Of a DNA stretch of 64,000 nt, positions 16,734 through 24,728 are shown piece by piece. The DNA lies in the NCBI RefSeq assembly GCF_900109665.1, contig NZ_FOAO01000016.1, forward strand, positions 59,206 to 123,205, given 5' to 3'. Position 1 is the first letter of the stretch. The number at the start of each line of letters is the position of its first letter. Source of the DNA: Blastococcus sp. DSM 46786 (GTDB lineage: Bacteria > Actinomycetota > Actinomycetes > Mycobacteriales > Geodermatophilaceae). The translations under genes were made by a program, and so were the position numbers. The notes below the pieces were generated by a model. It saw only the letters and a list, made by a program, of their open reading frames with translations. It did no database searches and had not been told where the DNA came from.

Positions 16734-17579
16734 TCAGCGCACCGCCGTCACCAGGGGGACGCCGGAGGCCCCGAAGGTCTGGACGACGAAGCCGAGCTCG
16801 GCCAGCGTGTCGGCCAGGGCGGCGTCCATGAGCTCCTGCACCGCCTCCAGGGCCGCGTCGCCCCGCGAGAGCTGCACGCCCATCCGGTCGTGGGTGCGCC
16901 AGCTGACCAGGACCCCGCAGGAGGCGGTCTCGGGCACCAGGCAGACCCCGCCGGACGTCCCGGCCCCGGCGGCGTCGTGCAGCGGCAGCCCCGCCTCGAC
17001 CAGCGCCGCGGCGACCTCCACGACCAGGGTGGTCAGCGGGTCGGTGTCGGTGAGCAGCGCGTCCCAGTCCTCGGGGAGCCGGTCGAGCTGGTCGCCGAGC
17101 TCGGCCAGCCACGCCCGGTCCGCCGGGGAGGGCCGGGGGGCGACGCTGCCGTCGGCGCGCGGGGCGCCGTAGACCGAGACGGCCGCGAGCCCGCCGGAGA
17201 GCGCCGCCCAGTCGGCGTCGATGCGGTCGTCGAACGGGCCGGCCAGCACCTGCGCCCCCTCGTCGACCAGCCACCAGGCGTGCGCGGTGCCCGGGGCGGC
17301 GACGACCGGGCGGGCCGGGGCCTCGGCGGGCCGGACGGCGACGGCGACCGCCTGGGGGCGCCGCGGCCCGTCCCCACCGCCGGCGGGAGCGGCGGCGGCG
17401 CGACGGCCGGCCGGGTGGGTGCCCGAGGCGCGCGCCGCCGCGCGCTGGGCCTGCTGGCCGGCGGCGGCGCGGGCGTGCTCGTACCGCGCGGTGGAGCTGG
17501 CGCCGAGCGCGACCACCACCGCCGTGCAGAGCAGGAAGCCCAGCACCGCCGCGGCCGGCCACAGCAGCATCGTGCCCAT
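16734..17579 (-). CDS. Single-pass membrane protein of unknown function
   Basis: 281 residues; I do not recognise the family. ATG 17579 opens directly into one membrane helix (LLWPAAAVLGFLLCTAVVVAL, residues ~4-25), followed by an Ala/Arg-rich linker with many short-chain residues (~30-85) and then a soluble domain (~85-281) with WWLVDEGAQVLAGPFDDR, a segment rich in Asp/Leu, and GVLVSWRTHDR. The topology suggests a membrane anchor with the larger domain on one face. The gene is isolated, ending 124 nt after the WYL gene on the other strand. Confidence 0.65.
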   Translation of the reverse strand: MGTMLLWPAAAVLGFLLCTAVVVALGASSTARYEHARAAAGQQAQRAAARASGTHPAGRRAAAAPAGGGDGPRRPQAVAVAVRPAEAPARPVVAAPGTAHAWWLVDEGAQVLAGPFDDRIDADWAALSGGLAAVSVYGAPRADGSVAPRPSPADRAWLAELGDQLDRLPEDWDALLTDTDPLTTLVVEVAAALVEAGLPLHDAAGAGTSGGVCLVPETASCGVLVSWRTHDRMGVQLSRGDAALEAVQELMDAALADTLAELGFVVQTFGASGVPLVTAVR

Positions 17580-17933
17580 GATCACCTGGGGACTCCTCCG
17601 TGCGCGCGTCGCGGCCGGGGAAGGTGCCGCGATCACGGGAGAAGTTACGGCGCACCGACCTCCCCATCGGCGGGTTCGACGCCACTCCGGAACGCCCGTC
17701 ACCCGATCGTTGCGACCGCCCCCGCGACCGTCCGGTCACCCCTCCCCCGACCCGCCGCCATGTCGACATGGGCGGCCCTGACCTGGGCATATGCGGTCCG
17801 CACGACCTCGGTCACCCCGGTGGGCGCGCCAGCTGGGCATGTCGCGCGGGCGGCGGGTGCGGGCGCGGGCCCCGGCACGCGGAACGGCCCGCCGGCGGGT
17901 GCCGACGGGCCGTTCGCGTGGTGCGCTACCGGG
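17580..17933. other. 354-nt intergenic region
   Basis: This lies between the single-pass membrane protein (start side) and the M6 protease (stop side). The only structure I see is the hairpin at 17882-17915. The promoter of the 16734 gene must be near 17600-17700, but no clear -35/-10 pair stands out. No small coding frame with a ribosome-binding site was found. Confidence 0.5.
17882..17915 (-). terminator. Terminator hairpin of the M6 protease gene
   Basis: GAACGGCCCG (17882-17891) pairs perfectly with CGGGCCGTTC (17906-17915), with a 14-nt loop. It lies 18 nt beyond the protease stop. It lacks a U-tract, as is common in high-GC actinobacteria. Confidence 0.6.
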
Positions 17934-20198
17934 TCAGTTGACCCGCACCTGCATGAGGGCGCCCTGCGCGCTCATCCCGGTGACGGTGATCGTCGTGCCC
18001 GTCTTCGGCACGTCGACGCCGGTCCAGCCGTTGGCGTCGGGCTGCTCGCCCGGCGCGACCCACCAGTCCAGCGTGTCGTCGAACGTCCGGACGGCCGGGA
18101 GGCCGCCGACCTTCTGGCCCACACCGGTGTCCGGGTCGTGGAGGGTGATCTTGTCGGTCGGCTGGAGCCCGAAGGTGGAGTCGTAGGACTGCACCCGCGC
18201 GCGCCAGCTCTCCCCGTTGGTGCGGTCCTCGCCCTCGTCGTCGGTCGGCTCGTAGAGCAGGCCCGGGTGGGCGTCGACCGGCAGGAGCAGGCCCGCGCCG
18301 GGGTGGGTGCCGACGTTGTTGTCGTTGTACTGGGTGTTCCAGTAGCTGATCAGCAGACCGTCCTGGTAGGGGAAGTGCTCCACCCAGTTCGGCCGGCGCG
18401 GGTCACCGAAGTTGTACGGCCCCGTCTTCAGCCCGGTGTCGTAGCCGGTGTAGGCCCGGTTCTCCAGGATGTAGGCGTTGAAGTACGAGTTCGTCGTCGT
18501 GCCCGTGGTCACCTCGAAGCCGTCCAGCGTCCACTCGGTCACCGAGGCGTCGTCCACGGCCACGGCGTCGACCTGCAGGCCGGGCTCGGTCGCCGCGCCG
18601 TCGGTCCAGTAGCGGAAGCCGATCAGCGCGCCGTCGGGCACGTCCGCCAGGCTCGCCGTCAGGTCCACCCACTCGCCACCCGTGGTGCCGGTGATGCCCT
18701 GGCCGAAGTTCTGGCCGTTGGGGTCGGTCGTCGTCGACAGGTTCGTCGGGATCGAGGTGAAGGTGCTGCCGCCGTCGGTGGAGTACACGGCGTAGGCGTA
18801 GTCCCAGTCCTGCTCGATCTGGTAGCTGACCTTGGCGGTCAGCTCACCGGCACCGGCCGGCTTGGCGGCCAGCATGCTGCGGTCGAGGTTGTCGCCCGAG
18901 CCGGAGTACCAGAAGTCCTCGCCCTCGAACGGCGTGCCGATCGTCGCGGTGACCTCCTTGTCCGGGAGGACGACGACGGCGGCCTGGTTCTCCTTGGAGT
19001 TGTAGGCGGACGGGCCCAGGCGCAGGTTCGCGCTCTCGCCGGGCGCCACGACCTCGTAGTCCAGCCAGCCGAGCTGCAGCTTCTCCCAGGCACCCATGTG
19101 GATCGGCTGGGTGCCGATGCCGTCCTGCGGACGACCCGAGCTGCCGTAGGAGCCGGAGCTCATCAGGGTCCAGAAGGCGGTGCTGTTCTCCGCGCCGCCG
19201 CTGTTGCCCGAGGTGTCGTAGAGGTCGGGCAGACCGAGGTCGTGGGCGAACTCGTGGGCGAAGACGCCGACGCCGCCGTTCTCGGGCTCGACGGTGTAGT
19301 CACCGATCCAGTACTTCGAGCCGCCGACCGGCGCACCGCCCAGCGGGTTGACCGCCCCGTTCACGGTCGGGCCGGCGACGCCGATCCGGCTGGTCTGGTT
19401 GTACCAGCGGTGGCTCCAGATGGCGTCGTCGCCGAGGACGCCGCCGCCGACCTCCTCGCCCTCACCGGAGTGCACGGCCTGGAAGTGGTCGATGTAGCCG
19501 TCGGCCTCGTCGAAGTTGCCGTCGCCGTCGGAGTCGTAGCGGTCCCAGACGTCGAACTGCGAGAGGTACGCGTCGATCTGCTCCGGGGTCTTGCCCGAGG
19601 CGATCTGCCCGTCGTACCAGGCGGTGGTCGAGTCGTTGATGAAGCCCCAGACGGCGCTGTCGCCCAGGTCGTTGTCGCCGTAGGAGGCGCCGGTGCCCGG
19701 CACCCGCACCCAGTCCTCGACCTCACCGGTGACGGTGTAGCGGCCCGAGGAGAGCTGCTCGTAGAAGTTCGCCACCGAGTTGACGCCGGGAGCGGTGCTG
19801 TAGAGCAGGGTGTCGAAGTAGCCCTGGGAGAAGTCCGGCGTCCAGATGGTGGTGTTGTCGACCGACCGCTTGGGCTCGGGGATCGAGTTGTGCGGCAGGT
19901 CGCTGAACTCGCCGAGGACGGTCCAGATCGCGTCGCTGTCCTCCTGGGCCAGCTCGACGTAGCGGCCGCGGGCGACCTCGACGACCTTGTTGTTGCCACG
20001 CGGCGTGGCCTGCCCGGTGAGCACCTGCTCGAGAGCCTCGGCGCGCAGCTCCTGCTGCGTCTCGGCGAGCGGGTTGGGCAGGTCGTGCGCGCGCTGAGGC
20101 GTCGCGGGGGCGTCTTCAGCGGGGGGTGCGGCGGAAGCCGTCACGGGAACCGCCATGACCAGGGCGGCGCCGGCGACGACGGCCAGAGCTCTCTTCAA
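17934..20198 (-). CDS. Secreted M6-family metalloprotease (immune inhibitor A-like)
   Basis: 754 residues. A Sec signal peptide is at ~1-24 (LKRALAVVAGAALVMAVPVTASA-AP). The catalytic zinc motif is VFAHEFAHDLGLPD (HExxH), preceded by an acidic calcium-loop-like stretch (DSDGDGNFDEADGYID). The C-terminal ~350 residues are beta-rich with WYSGSGDNLD and a jelly-roll or MAM-like part, as in InhA proteases. It is an extracellular protein-degrading enzyme. TTG 20198 is chosen because it begins the signal peptide and follows CCAGGAGACGCATCC, a good ribosome-binding site; longer frames upstream add a non-signal Arg/Pro tail. Transcribed alone, with its own hairpin terminator. Confidence 0.9.
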   Translation of the reverse strand: MKRALAVVAGAALVMAVPVTASAAPPAEDAPATPQRAHDLPNPLAETQQELRAEALEQVLTGQATPRGNNKVVEVARGRYVELAQEDSDAIWTVLGEFSDLPHNSIPEPKRSVDNTTIWTPDFSQGYFDTLLYSTAPGVNSVANFYEQLSSGRYTVTGEVEDWVRVPGTGASYGDNDLGDSAVWGFINDSTTAWYDGQIASGKTPEQIDAYLSQFDVWDRYDSDGDGNFDEADGYIDHFQAVHSGEGEEVGGGVLGDDAIWSHRWYNQTSRIGVAGPTVNGAVNPLGGAPVGGSKYWIGDYTVEPENGGVGVFAHEFAHDLGLPDLYDTSGNSGGAENSTAFWTLMSSGSYGSSGRPQDGIGTQPIHMGAWEKLQLGWLDYEVVAPGESANLRLGPSAYNSKENQAAVVVLPDKEVTATIGTPFEGEDFWYSGSGDNLDRSMLAAKPAGAGELTAKVSYQIEQDWDYAYAVYSTDGGSTFTSIPTNLSTTTDPNGQNFGQGITGTTGGEWVDLTASLADVPDGALIGFRYWTDGAATEPGLQVDAVAVDDASVTEWTLDGFEVTTGTTTNSYFNAYILENRAYTGYDTGLKTGPYNFGDPRRPNWVEHFPYQDGLLISYWNTQYNDNNVGTHPGAGLLLPVDAHPGLLYEPTDDEGEDRTNGESWRARVQSYDSTFGLQPTDKITLHDPDTGVGQKVGGLPAVRTFDDTLDWWVAPGEQPDANGWTGVDVPKTGTTITVTGMSAQGALMQVRVN

Positions 20199-20509
20199 GG
20201 ATGCGTCTCCTGGGTCAGAGGAAGACCGTCCAGCCGACCGGCGGGGAGCCACCGGCGGCCCTCGCGGGCGGTCGGCCGGGACGTTAGGTGAGCCTCGCAA
20301 CTCTGTCCACAGAGCGGTACGGACCGGTCACGCACCGGATGGAGCCCGGTGATCGACAACTCCCGGGGCGACCTGCTTCTTTACCTTTGCGAAACAGTTT
20401 CGGAACCCTCGGAATCGACCCTGCAGTGTCTCAGCCAATGGGACGCAAGGCGCTGATCTGAGACCCTCACCACAGCCAGCGGGGGGTGGGACCGCCGCGG
20501 ATGACGAAC
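20199..20509. other. Promoter region of the M6 protease gene
   Basis: 311 nt between the protease start and the tRNA-Ser terminator. It is noticeably less GC-rich around 20375-20440 (ttctttacctttgcgaaaca), which is where a promoter reading leftward could lie. One iron-box-like half-site is described at 20284-20295. No coding frame with a ribosome-binding site is seen. Confidence 0.4.
20284..20295. promoter_or_regulatory. Possible DtxR/IdeR-like half-site upstream of the M6 protease
   Basis: TTAGGTGAGCCT matches one half of the actinobacterial iron box (TTAGGTTAGGCTAACCTAA) well, but the other half is poor; about 12 of 19 positions match overall. It lies ~86 bp before the start. Suggestive only. 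Confidence 0.22.
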
Positions 20510-20538
20510 GCCCGGACCCACGAATCGTGGGTCCGGGC
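20510..20538 (-). terminator. Terminator of tRNA-Ser
   Basis: GCCCGGACCCACG (20510-20522) pairs perfectly with CGTGGGTCCGGGC (20526-20538) around a 3-nt loop, a very stable 13-bp stem. It is 29 nt beyond the tRNA 3' end; on the minus strand it is followed by GTTCGTCAT. Confidence 0.75.
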
Positions 20539-20566
20539 TGTGCCGATGTCGTGCGACATCACACGG

Positions 20567-20654
20567 CGGAGGGCGTGGGATTCGAACCCACGAAGAGGGG
20601 TTACCCCTTAGCGGTTTTCAAGACCGCCGCACTAGGCCACTATGCGAGCCCTCC
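20567..20654 (-). tRNA. tRNA-Ser (anticodon UGA)
   Basis: On the minus strand the acceptor arms are GGAGGGC and GCCCTCC with discriminator G. The anticodon arm is GGCGGTCTTGAAAACCGCT, giving loop CUUGAAA and anticodon UGA. A long variable arm (AAGGGGTAACCCCTC) is diagnostic of class II tRNA-Ser. The T arm is GTGGGTTCGAATCCCAC. CCA is not encoded. It reads UCA and, by wobble, other UCN codons. Confidence 0.95.
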
Positions 20655-20997
20655 TGGCGCCGTCGAGGCTAGTGCGTGCCCCGGCCGGTGCGCGGGGCGG
20701 CGGGTCGCGGGCCCTGTCCGGTGCGCAGGCCGCCGCGGCGGTACACCGTGACACGAGCGCGGTCGCCCCCGGGAGTCCGGCGGCCGCCCTCCGGAAGGGC
20801 GCCGGGTCGCCGCACGTCGAGATACGGCGGAGCGGGCGTCGCGGACCGATCGGGAGCCCGATGTGGCGGATCTCGGCGACAGCCCCGCCGGTTCGCGGGA
20901 CCGTTCCGGGGAGTGGAAGTCGGGCTTCGTCATGCCACGGGAGTGTGCCTAGCGTCACAGGACCCCGGATCCGCACCAGCGAACGGAGCTCGACGCC
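20655..20997. other. 343-nt region between tRNA-Ser and a secreted hydrolase
   Basis: The two flanking genes diverge, so this region should carry both promoters. A rightward promoter candidate is at 20926-20955. On the minus strand TAGCCT at 20668-20673 could be the tRNA -10. I see no coding frame or repeat otherwise. Confidence 0.45.
20926..20955 (+). promoter_or_regulatory. Candidate promoter of secreted hydrolase
   Basis: TTCGTC (20926-20931) and TAGCGT (20950-20955) are separated by 18 nt, giving a 5' leader of roughly 35-40 nt before ATG 20998. The -10 fits TAnnnT; the -35 is weak. Confidence 0.3.
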
Positions 20998-22065
20998 ATG
21001 AACCCCAGCGCACGGCACGCACGGAAGGGGCTCGCGGCCGGCTGCGGCCTCGCCGCAATGCTCGCCCTCACCCTGGCCGCACCGGCCCAGGCAGCGCCGC
21101 CGCAGGGCGAGCCCACCGTGATCAGCGATCTGGCCTACGGGCCCGCGACCCCCGGCAACCTGCTCGACCTGCACCTGCCGGCCGCCCGCGGGAAGGGCGA
21201 GCTGCCGCTGGTGATCTGGCACTCGGGCTCGGCCTGGTTCAGCAACGACGTCAAGACCGGCGAGCAGGCGTTGGACGTCGTCGAGGAGTTCACCGGTCGC
21301 GGCTACGCCGTCGCGGCGATCAACGTGCGCTCCAGCTTCGACGCCCGCTTCCCGGCGCAGGGCCACGACGTCCGCGCCGCCGTCCGCCACCTGCGGGAGA
21401 ACGCCGACGAGTACGGCCTCGACCCGGACCGCTTCGCGTTCCTGGGCAACTCGTCGGGCGGCTGGTCGGCCGCGTTCGCCGCGACCACGAGCGACATCCT
21501 CGAGCTTCCCGGTGAGACCGGCGTGGACGGCACGTCCAGCGCCGTCCAGGTCGCCGTGCCGTTCTTCCCGCCGACGGACTTCCTCTCCATGGACACGTTC
21601 GCGGCGGCGAACGACCTGCCGATGGCGCCGGGGATCTACCCCCACGACGCTCCCGGGTCGCCCGAGAGCCGGCTGATCGAGTGCCCCGGCGAGGTCTTCC
21701 CGACCCAGCTGGTGAGCATCCAGGCCTGCCCGGCGGAGACCGAGGCGGCCGACCCGAGCAGCTACATCGAGGGCGACGAGATCCCGATCTGGGTGCTCCA
21801 CGGCCTGGCCGACGCGCTGCTGCCCTACAACCAGAGCCAGCTCGTCTACGACACGACGACGGCCGCGGGGAACGAGGCCCGGTTCACGCTCGTGCCGGGC
21901 GCCGGCCACTCGGTCGACGAGGTCCTCGGCGCCCGGGAGTCGACGACGTGGCTCACCAACGCCTTCGGCCGCGAGCGGGTCGTCCACCGTGCCTCCCCGA
22001 CCTGGCACGACATCGACCGGTTCCTGCGCCTCGGCTTCGCCCAGGCGGAGCGGGCCGGCCGCTGA
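20998..22065 (+). CDS. Secreted alpha/beta hydrolase (esterase/BD-FAE-like)
   Basis: 355 residues. A signal peptide is at ~1-32 (basic start, LAAMLALTLAAPAQA-AP). The alpha/beta hydrolase core has the nucleophile elbow GNSSGGWSA, the acid in VLHGLADALLPY and His in VPGAGHSVDE. The oxyanion region is IWHSGSAWF rather than HGGG. Four Cys residues in the 220-250 region could form disulfides outside the cell. Probably an esterase or lipase; substrate unknown. ATG 20998 has CGGAG upstream. Followed by a strong hairpin terminator. Confidence 0.82.
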   Translation: MNPSARHARKGLAAGCGLAAMLALTLAAPAQAAPPQGEPTVISDLAYGPATPGNLLDLHLPAARGKGELPLVIWHSGSAWFSNDVKTGEQALDVVEEFTGRGYAVAAINVRSSFDARFPAQGHDVRAAVRHLRENADEYGLDPDRFAFLGNSSGGWSAAFAATTSDILELPGETGVDGTSSAVQVAVPFFPPTDFLSMDTFAAANDLPMAPGIYPHDAPGSPESRLIECPGEVFPTQLVSIQACPAETEAADPSSYIEGDEIPIWVLHGLADALLPYNQSQLVYDTTTAAGNEARFTLVPGAGHSVDEVLGARESTTWLTNAFGRERVVHRASPTWHDIDRFLRLGFAQAERAGR

Positions 22066-22074
22066 CGTCGTGGG

Positions 22075-22117
22075 ACGGCGTGCGCCCGGGCCGGTAGGTG
22101 GCCCGGGCGCACGCCGT
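22075..22117 (+). terminator. Strong hairpin terminator of secreted hydrolase gene
   Basis: A perfect 18-bp stem (22075-22092 with 22100-22117, arm ACGGCGTGCGCCCGGGCC) closes a 7-nt loop, 9 nt after the stop. It is the longest perfect stem in the window. It may also stop the leftward ABC operon, whose last stop is at 22231. Confidence 0.8.
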
Positions 22118-22230
22118 TCGCCGTCGACGAGAGGCGTCCGCCGGCACCCGACTTCGCGGAGGTCGGGCCCCGGACGGCCCTCTGGGGACCTACTTCCCGG
22201 AAGTCGGGCAGCGGGCCGACCTCGGCGGCG

Positions 22231-23082
22231 TCAGAACCCCGAGTGGTCGGGGGCCGCCGGTGCGGGGCCGGTCACCGGACTCGCCGCCGCCGGTTGCGCG
22301 GTGTCCGCGGCGTCCTGCTCGTCCTTGGCCCGGTGGATCTGCTCGTAGACACGCGCCCGCAGCTCGGCGAAGCGCGGCGAGGAGCGGGTGGTGAGCTGGT
22401 CGCGCTCGTCGGGCAGGTCGATGGTGAGGTCGTCGCGGATCACCGTCGGTGAGTTGGAGAGGATCAGCACCCGCTGGCCGAGGTAGACCGCCTCGTCGAT
22501 GTCGTGCGTGACGAACAGCGTGGTCACCTGGAACCGGTGCCAGAGGTCGCGGATGAGGTCCTCGAGGTCGGCGCGGGTCTGCGCGTCGACCGCCGCGAAA
22601 GGCTCGTCCATGAGCAGCACGTGCGGCTCGTAGGCGACCGCGCGGGCGATGGCCACCCGCTGCTGCATGCCGCCGGAGAGCTGCCACGGGTACGCCGCGT
22701 GCGCCTCCGCCAGGCCCACCGCGGCCAGCGACTCCTCGACCAACTCCTTCCGGCGGGCCGCCGGCAGCTTCTTCTGCTTGAGCGGCAGCTCGACGTTGTC
22801 GCGCACCGTCATCCAGGGGAAGAGGCTCCGCCCGTACTCCTGGAACACCACGGCCATGCCCGGCGGCGGGCCGTTCACGACCTCGCCCTCCATGCGGACC
22901 TCACCGGAGGTGGGCTCCAGCAGGCCGGACATGATCTTCAGCAGCGTCGTCTTGCCGCAGCCGGACGGGCCGACGAGGCACGCCAGCTCACCCGCCGGGA
23001 GGGTGAACGTCAGGTCGCGGACGGCCTCGACCGTGCGGTCCTTGCTCTCGTAGACCTTCTGGATGCCACGGACGTCGAGCAC
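22231..23082 (-). CDS. NitT/TauT-family ABC transporter ATP-binding protein
   Basis: 283 residues. Walker A GPSGCGKTT, Q-loop VVFQEYGRSLFPW, signature LSGGMQQRVAIARA, Walker B VLLMDEPFAAVD and switch His in VTHDIDE are all present. The LFPW-x-TVRDNVELPL Q-loop region is typical of nitrate/sulfonate/taurine/thiamine-precursor importers. The C-terminal ~35 residues are an Ala/Pro-rich tail outside the domain. It is the last gene of a four-gene importer operon, 30 nt after the second permease, with ATG 23082 following GGAAGGGG. Confidence 0.88.
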   Translation of the reverse strand: MLDVRGIQKVYESKDRTVEAVRDLTFTLPAGELACLVGPSGCGKTTLLKIMSGLLEPTSGEVRMEGEVVNGPPPGMAVVFQEYGRSLFPWMTVRDNVELPLKQKKLPAARRKELVEESLAAVGLAEAHAAYPWQLSGGMQQRVAIARAVAYEPHVLLMDEPFAAVDAQTRADLEDLIRDLWHRFQVTTLFVTHDIDEAVYLGQRVLILSNSPTVIRDDLTIDLPDERDQLTTRSSPRFAELRARVYEQIHRAKDEQDAADTAQPAAASPVTGPAPAAPDHSGF

Positions 23083-23112
23083 GGGGGTTCCCCTTCCGGG
23101 AGATCGCGGAGG

Positions 23113-23886
23113 TCAGGAGGAGCGCTGGGCGCGGCGCAGGCCGTGGTACCAGGCGAGCTGCCGGCTCTCGACGAGGCGGAACAGCAGCGACAGCAGGAAG
23201 CCGAGCAGGCCGAGCATGAGCATCCCCGCCCACGTCTCGGGGATCGCAAAGCTGCGCTGCGCCTGGACGACGGCGTAACCCAGCCCGTTCTCGGCGGCGA
23301 ACAGCTCGCTGATCACCATGAGGATGATCGCGACCGAGAGCCCCTGGCGGAGTCCGGCGAAGATCTGCGGGCTGGCACTGGGCAGCACGAGGCGCCGCAG
23401 CCGCGACCACCCGCGGAGGCCGTAGACCCGGCCGGTGTCGCTGAGCACCTCGTCGACGGCCCGCACGCCCTCGACGGTGTTCAGCAGGATCGGCCACATG
23501 CAGCCGAAGGCGATGACGACGATCTTCATGCCGTCACCCAGGCCGAACAGCAGGATGAAGATCGGCACGAGCACCGGCGGCGGGATGGCCCGGAAGAACT
23601 CGAAGACGGGCTCGGTCAGCGCCCGCACGGTGCGCGAGGTGCCGATGAGCACGCCGAGCGCCAGGGACACCACGACGGCGAGCGCGTACCCGGCGGCCAG
23701 CCGGTAGAGGCTGGGCCAGACGTCGGCGGCCAGCCGCGGGCCGAACCACTCCTCGACCAGGCTGTCGAGGATCTCCGACAGCGGCGGGAAGAAGAAGCTC
23801 GTGCTGCCGGCGCTGGCGAACCACCAGGCGGCGAGCAGGATCACCGGCAGGCCGAGGGTCATCGCGACCCGGCGCAGCACGCTCAC
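23113..23886 (-). CDS. NitT/TauT-family ABC transporter permease (2)
   Basis: 257 residues, about six membrane helices. The cytoplasmic EAA-type loop is RVYGLRGWSRLRRLVLPSASPQIFAGLRQGLS, the contact for the ATPase. Similar in fold to, but clearly different in sequence from, the permease encoded just upstream, so the membrane part is probably a heterodimer, whereas SsuC/TauC-type systems normally use one permease. GTG 23886 overlaps the upstream stop as GTGA. Confidence 0.87.
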   Translation of the reverse strand: MSVLRRVAMTLGLPVILLAAWWFASAGSTSFFFPPLSEILDSLVEEWFGPRLAADVWPSLYRLAAGYALAVVVSLALGVLIGTSRTVRALTEPVFEFFRAIPPPVLVPIFILLFGLGDGMKIVVIAFGCMWPILLNTVEGVRAVDEVLSDTGRVYGLRGWSRLRRLVLPSASPQIFAGLRQGLSVAIILMVISELFAAENGLGYAVVQAQRSFAIPETWAGMLMLGLLGFLLSLLFRLVESRQLAWYHGLRRAQRSS

Positions 23887-24728
23887 GCCGCCACCTCCGC
23901 TCGCTGGGACGGGTGCCACGACAGCGCCCGCCGCTCGACGGCCCGGAAGACCAGGTTGACGATCACGCCGAGGATGCCCGTGGTCACGACGATCGCGTAG
24001 GCGGCCACGACCGCGCCGCTGCTCTGGGCCGTGGCGAGCAGCTGACCCAGCCCCGGCGTGCCGATGACCAGCTCGGCGGTGACCGCGAGGATCAGCGCGA
24101 CCGCGGCGCCCAGGCGCAGGCCGGTCATGACGTAGGGCAGCGCGGTGGGCCAGGTGACGTACCGGACCCGGGCCCAGGGGCCGAGCCCGTAGGCGCGGGC
24201 GGTGTCCTGGGCGACGGGGTCGACGTCCTGCACCCCGTAGAGCACCTGGATGAGGATCTGCCAGAACGACGCGTAGACGACCAGCAGGAGCTCGCTCTCC
24301 AGGTCGTTCCCGTACAGCAGGACGGCGATCGGGATGAGCGCCACCGACGGGATCGGCCGCAGGAACTCGATCGTGGACGCGGAGAACTCCCGGGCGAACC
24401 GGAACGTGCCCAGCAGCAGCCCCAGCAGCACGCCGGCGACCGCGGCGACGGCCAGGCCGATCGCCCAGCCCTTGAGGGTCTCCAGGACCGCGGTCCAGAA
24501 CTCGGGCCGGCCGAACTGCGCGACGAGCTCCGCGCCGATCTCCGACGACGGCGGGAACCAGCGCCGCGGGACCAGGCCGATCCGCGGGGCGAGCTCGACC
24601 AGCGCGACCAGGGCGAGCAGGCCGAGCAGCCCGAGGGCCCAGGTCGGCACGGGCCGCCGGCCCGCTCCTGGGGAGCGGGCCGGCGACGCCGGACCCGTCG
24701 GCGTGCGGGTGGCGGTCGAACCGGTCAC
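23883..24728 (-). CDS. NitT/TauT-family ABC transporter permease (1)
   Basis: 281 residues: a ~28-residue Pro/Ala/Arg-rich cytoplasmic lead, then about six or seven membrane helices. The EAA loop is RAYGLGPWARVRYVTWPTALPYVMTGLRLG. It carries a substrate bound by the lipoprotein encoded upstream. GTG 24728 overlaps the binding-protein stop by GTGA, and its own stop overlaps permease 2 the same way, so all subunits are translationally coupled. Confidence 0.88.
   Translation of the reverse strand: MTGSTATRTPTGPASPARSPGAGRRPVPTWALGLLGLLALVALVELAPRIGLVPRRWFPPSSEIGAELVAQFGRPEFWTAVLETLKGWAIGLAVAAVAGVLLGLLLGTFRFAREFSASTIEFLRPIPSVALIPIAVLLYGNDLESELLLVVYASFWQILIQVLYGVQDVDPVAQDTARAYGLGPWARVRYVTWPTALPYVMTGLRLGAAVALILAVTAELVIGTPGLGQLLATAQSSGAVVAAYAIVVTTGILGVIVNLVFRAVERRALSWHPSQRAEVAA

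Noticed and set aside
16590..20291. Open plus-strand frame of over 1200 codons across the membrane protein and M6 protease genes
   Set aside because: Low-complexity composition and complete overlap with the signal-peptide-bearing M6 protease on the other strand.
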